A stretch of 44,109 nt of DNA. Origin: Pseudomonadota bacterium. Lineage in GTDB: Bacteria; Pseudomonadota; Gammaproteobacteria; Burkholderiales; Burkholderiaceae_B. The notes under the pieces are model-generated. The model made no database searches. It worked only from the letters and a program-made list of their open reading frames with translations, and had not been told where the DNA came from. A program made the position numbers and the translations under genes. Of the stretch, positions 43,322 to 44,109 are shown piece after piece; within the stretch, counting starts at the first letter, position 1; the number at the start of each line of letters is the position of its first letter. The stretch is taken from the NCBI GenBank assembly GCA_023389155.1, contig JAEWEV010000014.1, forward strand, positions 1 through 44,109. The letters run 5' to 3'.

Positions 43322-43687
43322 TTATTTCTTCAGTGATTGTGCTGAACGACGTGGGCCCTTGCGTGTACGTGCGTTTGTACGTGTGCGCTGGCCGCGAACG
43401 GGCAGACCACGTTTATGACGCAGACCACGGTAGGTACCCAGGTCGATCAGACGTTTAATCGAAAGTTGTACTTCACGACGCAAATCACCCTCGACCGTGA
43501 ACTGAGCAATCTGTTCACGGATTTTTTCGAGTTCTGCATCTGTCAGATCTTTCACTTTCTTGTCAAAGGCCACACCGGCTGATTCGCAGATTTTGCGAGA
43601 GCGTGTGCGTCCGATGCCGAAGATAGCGGTCAGACCGATTTCTGCATGCTGATGCGGCGGAATGTTAATGCCAGCTATACGGGCCAT
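43322..43687 (-). CDS. rpsM: 30S ribosomal protein S13
   Basis: A 121-residue S13 of the small-subunit head, which contacts the large subunit and P-site tRNA. MARIAGINIPPHQHAEIGLT at the start and the conserved GLRHKRGLPVRGQRTRTNAR and KGPRR at the end are clear. Preceded by rpmJ (31 bases) and followed by rpsK. Confidence 0.98.
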   Translation of the reverse strand: MARIAGINIPPHQHAEIGLTAIFGIGRTRSRKICESAGVAFDKKVKDLTDAELEKIREQIAQFTVEGDLRREVQLSIKRLIDLGTYRGLRHKRGLPVRGQRTRTNARTRKGPRRSAQSLKK

Positions 43688-43718
43688 GTCTGTTCCTCGT
43701 TAAGTCGATGCGTCAGGA

Positions 43719-43832
43719 TTAACCCTGGCGCTGCTTGTGACGTGGATCTGTACAAATTACTCGTACAACTCCGTGTCGTTTAATGATCTTGCAATTACGG
43801 CAGATCTTTTTTACCGATGCCATTACCTTCAT
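43719..43832 (-). CDS. rpmJ: 50S ribosomal protein L36
   Basis: A 37-residue protein, easily missed because of its size. Translation from ATG 43832 gives MKVMASVKKICRNCKIIKRH, then GVVRVICTDPRHKQRQG and TAA at 43721-43719. The zinc site is complete: Cys11, Cys14, Cys27 and His32, the C+ form of L36. It lies between infA (25 bases) and rpsM, its normal place. Confidence 0.97.
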   Translation of the reverse strand: MKVMASVKKICRNCKIIKRHGVVRVICTDPRHKQRQG

Positions 43833-43857
43833 GGTTGACTCCTAGTTTTGTTTCCGC

Positions 43858-44076
43858 TTATTTGGAGCGGAAGACGATTCTTGCGCGAGACAGGTCATAG
43901 GGTGTGAGCTCTACTGTTACCTTGTCACCCGGAAGAATCCGAATATAGTGCATTCGCATCTTGCCGGAAATGTGGCCTAAAACCACATGTCCGTTTTCGA
44001 GCTTTACACGAAAAGTGGCGTTTGGGAGGTTCTCGACAACCTCACCCTGCATTTGTATGACGTCATCCTTTGCCAT
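43858..44076 (-). CDS. infA: Translation initiation factor IF-1
   Basis: A 72-residue OB-fold factor that binds the 30S A site and helps start selection. MAKDDVIQMQGEVVENLPNA, then FRVKLENGHVVLGHISGKMR and KVTVELTPYDLSRARIVFR are the standard segments. It is first in the visible operon; secY would usually precede it, but only 33 bases remain to the window edge. Confidence 0.98.
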   Translation of the reverse strand: MAKDDVIQMQGEVVENLPNATFRVKLENGHVVLGHISGKMRMHYIRILPGDKVTVELTPYDLSRARIVFRSK

Positions 44077-44109
44077 GATCTATCTCATCGGTAAGCTCGA
44101 ACCCTTGAA

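Overview
The window looks like part of a betaproteobacterial chromosome, most likely from the Alcaligenaceae (an Advenella- or Bordetella-like organism). This is an inference from protein similarity and gene order: aroK-aroB-dgt divergent from a class A penicillin-binding protein, cyaY / lptM-lysA, resB-ccsB beside cytochrome c4, engB-hemB, and an infA-rpmJ-rpsM-rpsK-rpsD-rpoA-rplQ ribosomal operon. Nearly all of it is ordinary core chromosome. No tRNA, rRNA or CRISPR array was seen.

Layout. Bases 1-1260 are a decayed accessory edge: the last 22 codons and the end of an insertion sequence, a broken AT-rich frame, and a DUF805 membrane-protein pseudogene whose two stops are both TAG. Then come ssb (-) and an MFS exporter (-), divergent from uvrA (+). 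An acyl-CoA synthetase (-) and an AraC-type regulator with an unusual receiver domain (-) follow, then the aroK-aroB-dgt operon (-), divergent from penicillin-binding protein 1A (+). Next are cyaY (-) and lptM-lysA (+).

From 17.0 to 21.6 kb lies a four-gene sulfonate/taurine-like cluster (+): a TauD-family dioxygenase and an ABC importer made of binding protein, ATPase and permease. It is preceded by an AT-rich leader with palindromes. From 21.6 to 26.0 kb are the System II cytochrome c assembly genes ccsB and resB and the diheme cytochrome c4 gene (-). EngB and hemB (+) follow. Sugar-nucleotide genes galU and rmlC (-) face rmlB (+); rmlA and rmlD are absent from the window.

From 31.1 to 34.6 kb is the least characterised part. 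It holds a translationally coupled pair of exported proteins (DUF1800 with a Sec signal, DUF1501 with a Tat signal), a possible small ORF upstream of them, and an orphan SinR/Cas2-like small protein on the other strand. A LysR regulator (-) is divergent from an FMN-dependent azoreductase (+), with a 17-bp palindrome between them. DsbD, cutA and an AAHS-type MFS transporter (-) come next, and the ribosomal operon (-) runs to the right edge.

Themes. Envelope oxidative biology recurs: DsbD supplies periplasmic reductant that System II cytochrome c assembly needs, and cytochrome c4 is a likely client. HemB feeds haem synthesis, and PBP1A, lptM, galU and rml genes serve the envelope. The best candidates for undescribed biology are the DUF1800-DUF1501 pair, the AraC regulator with Glu at the phosphoacceptor position, and the orphan Cas2-like protein.
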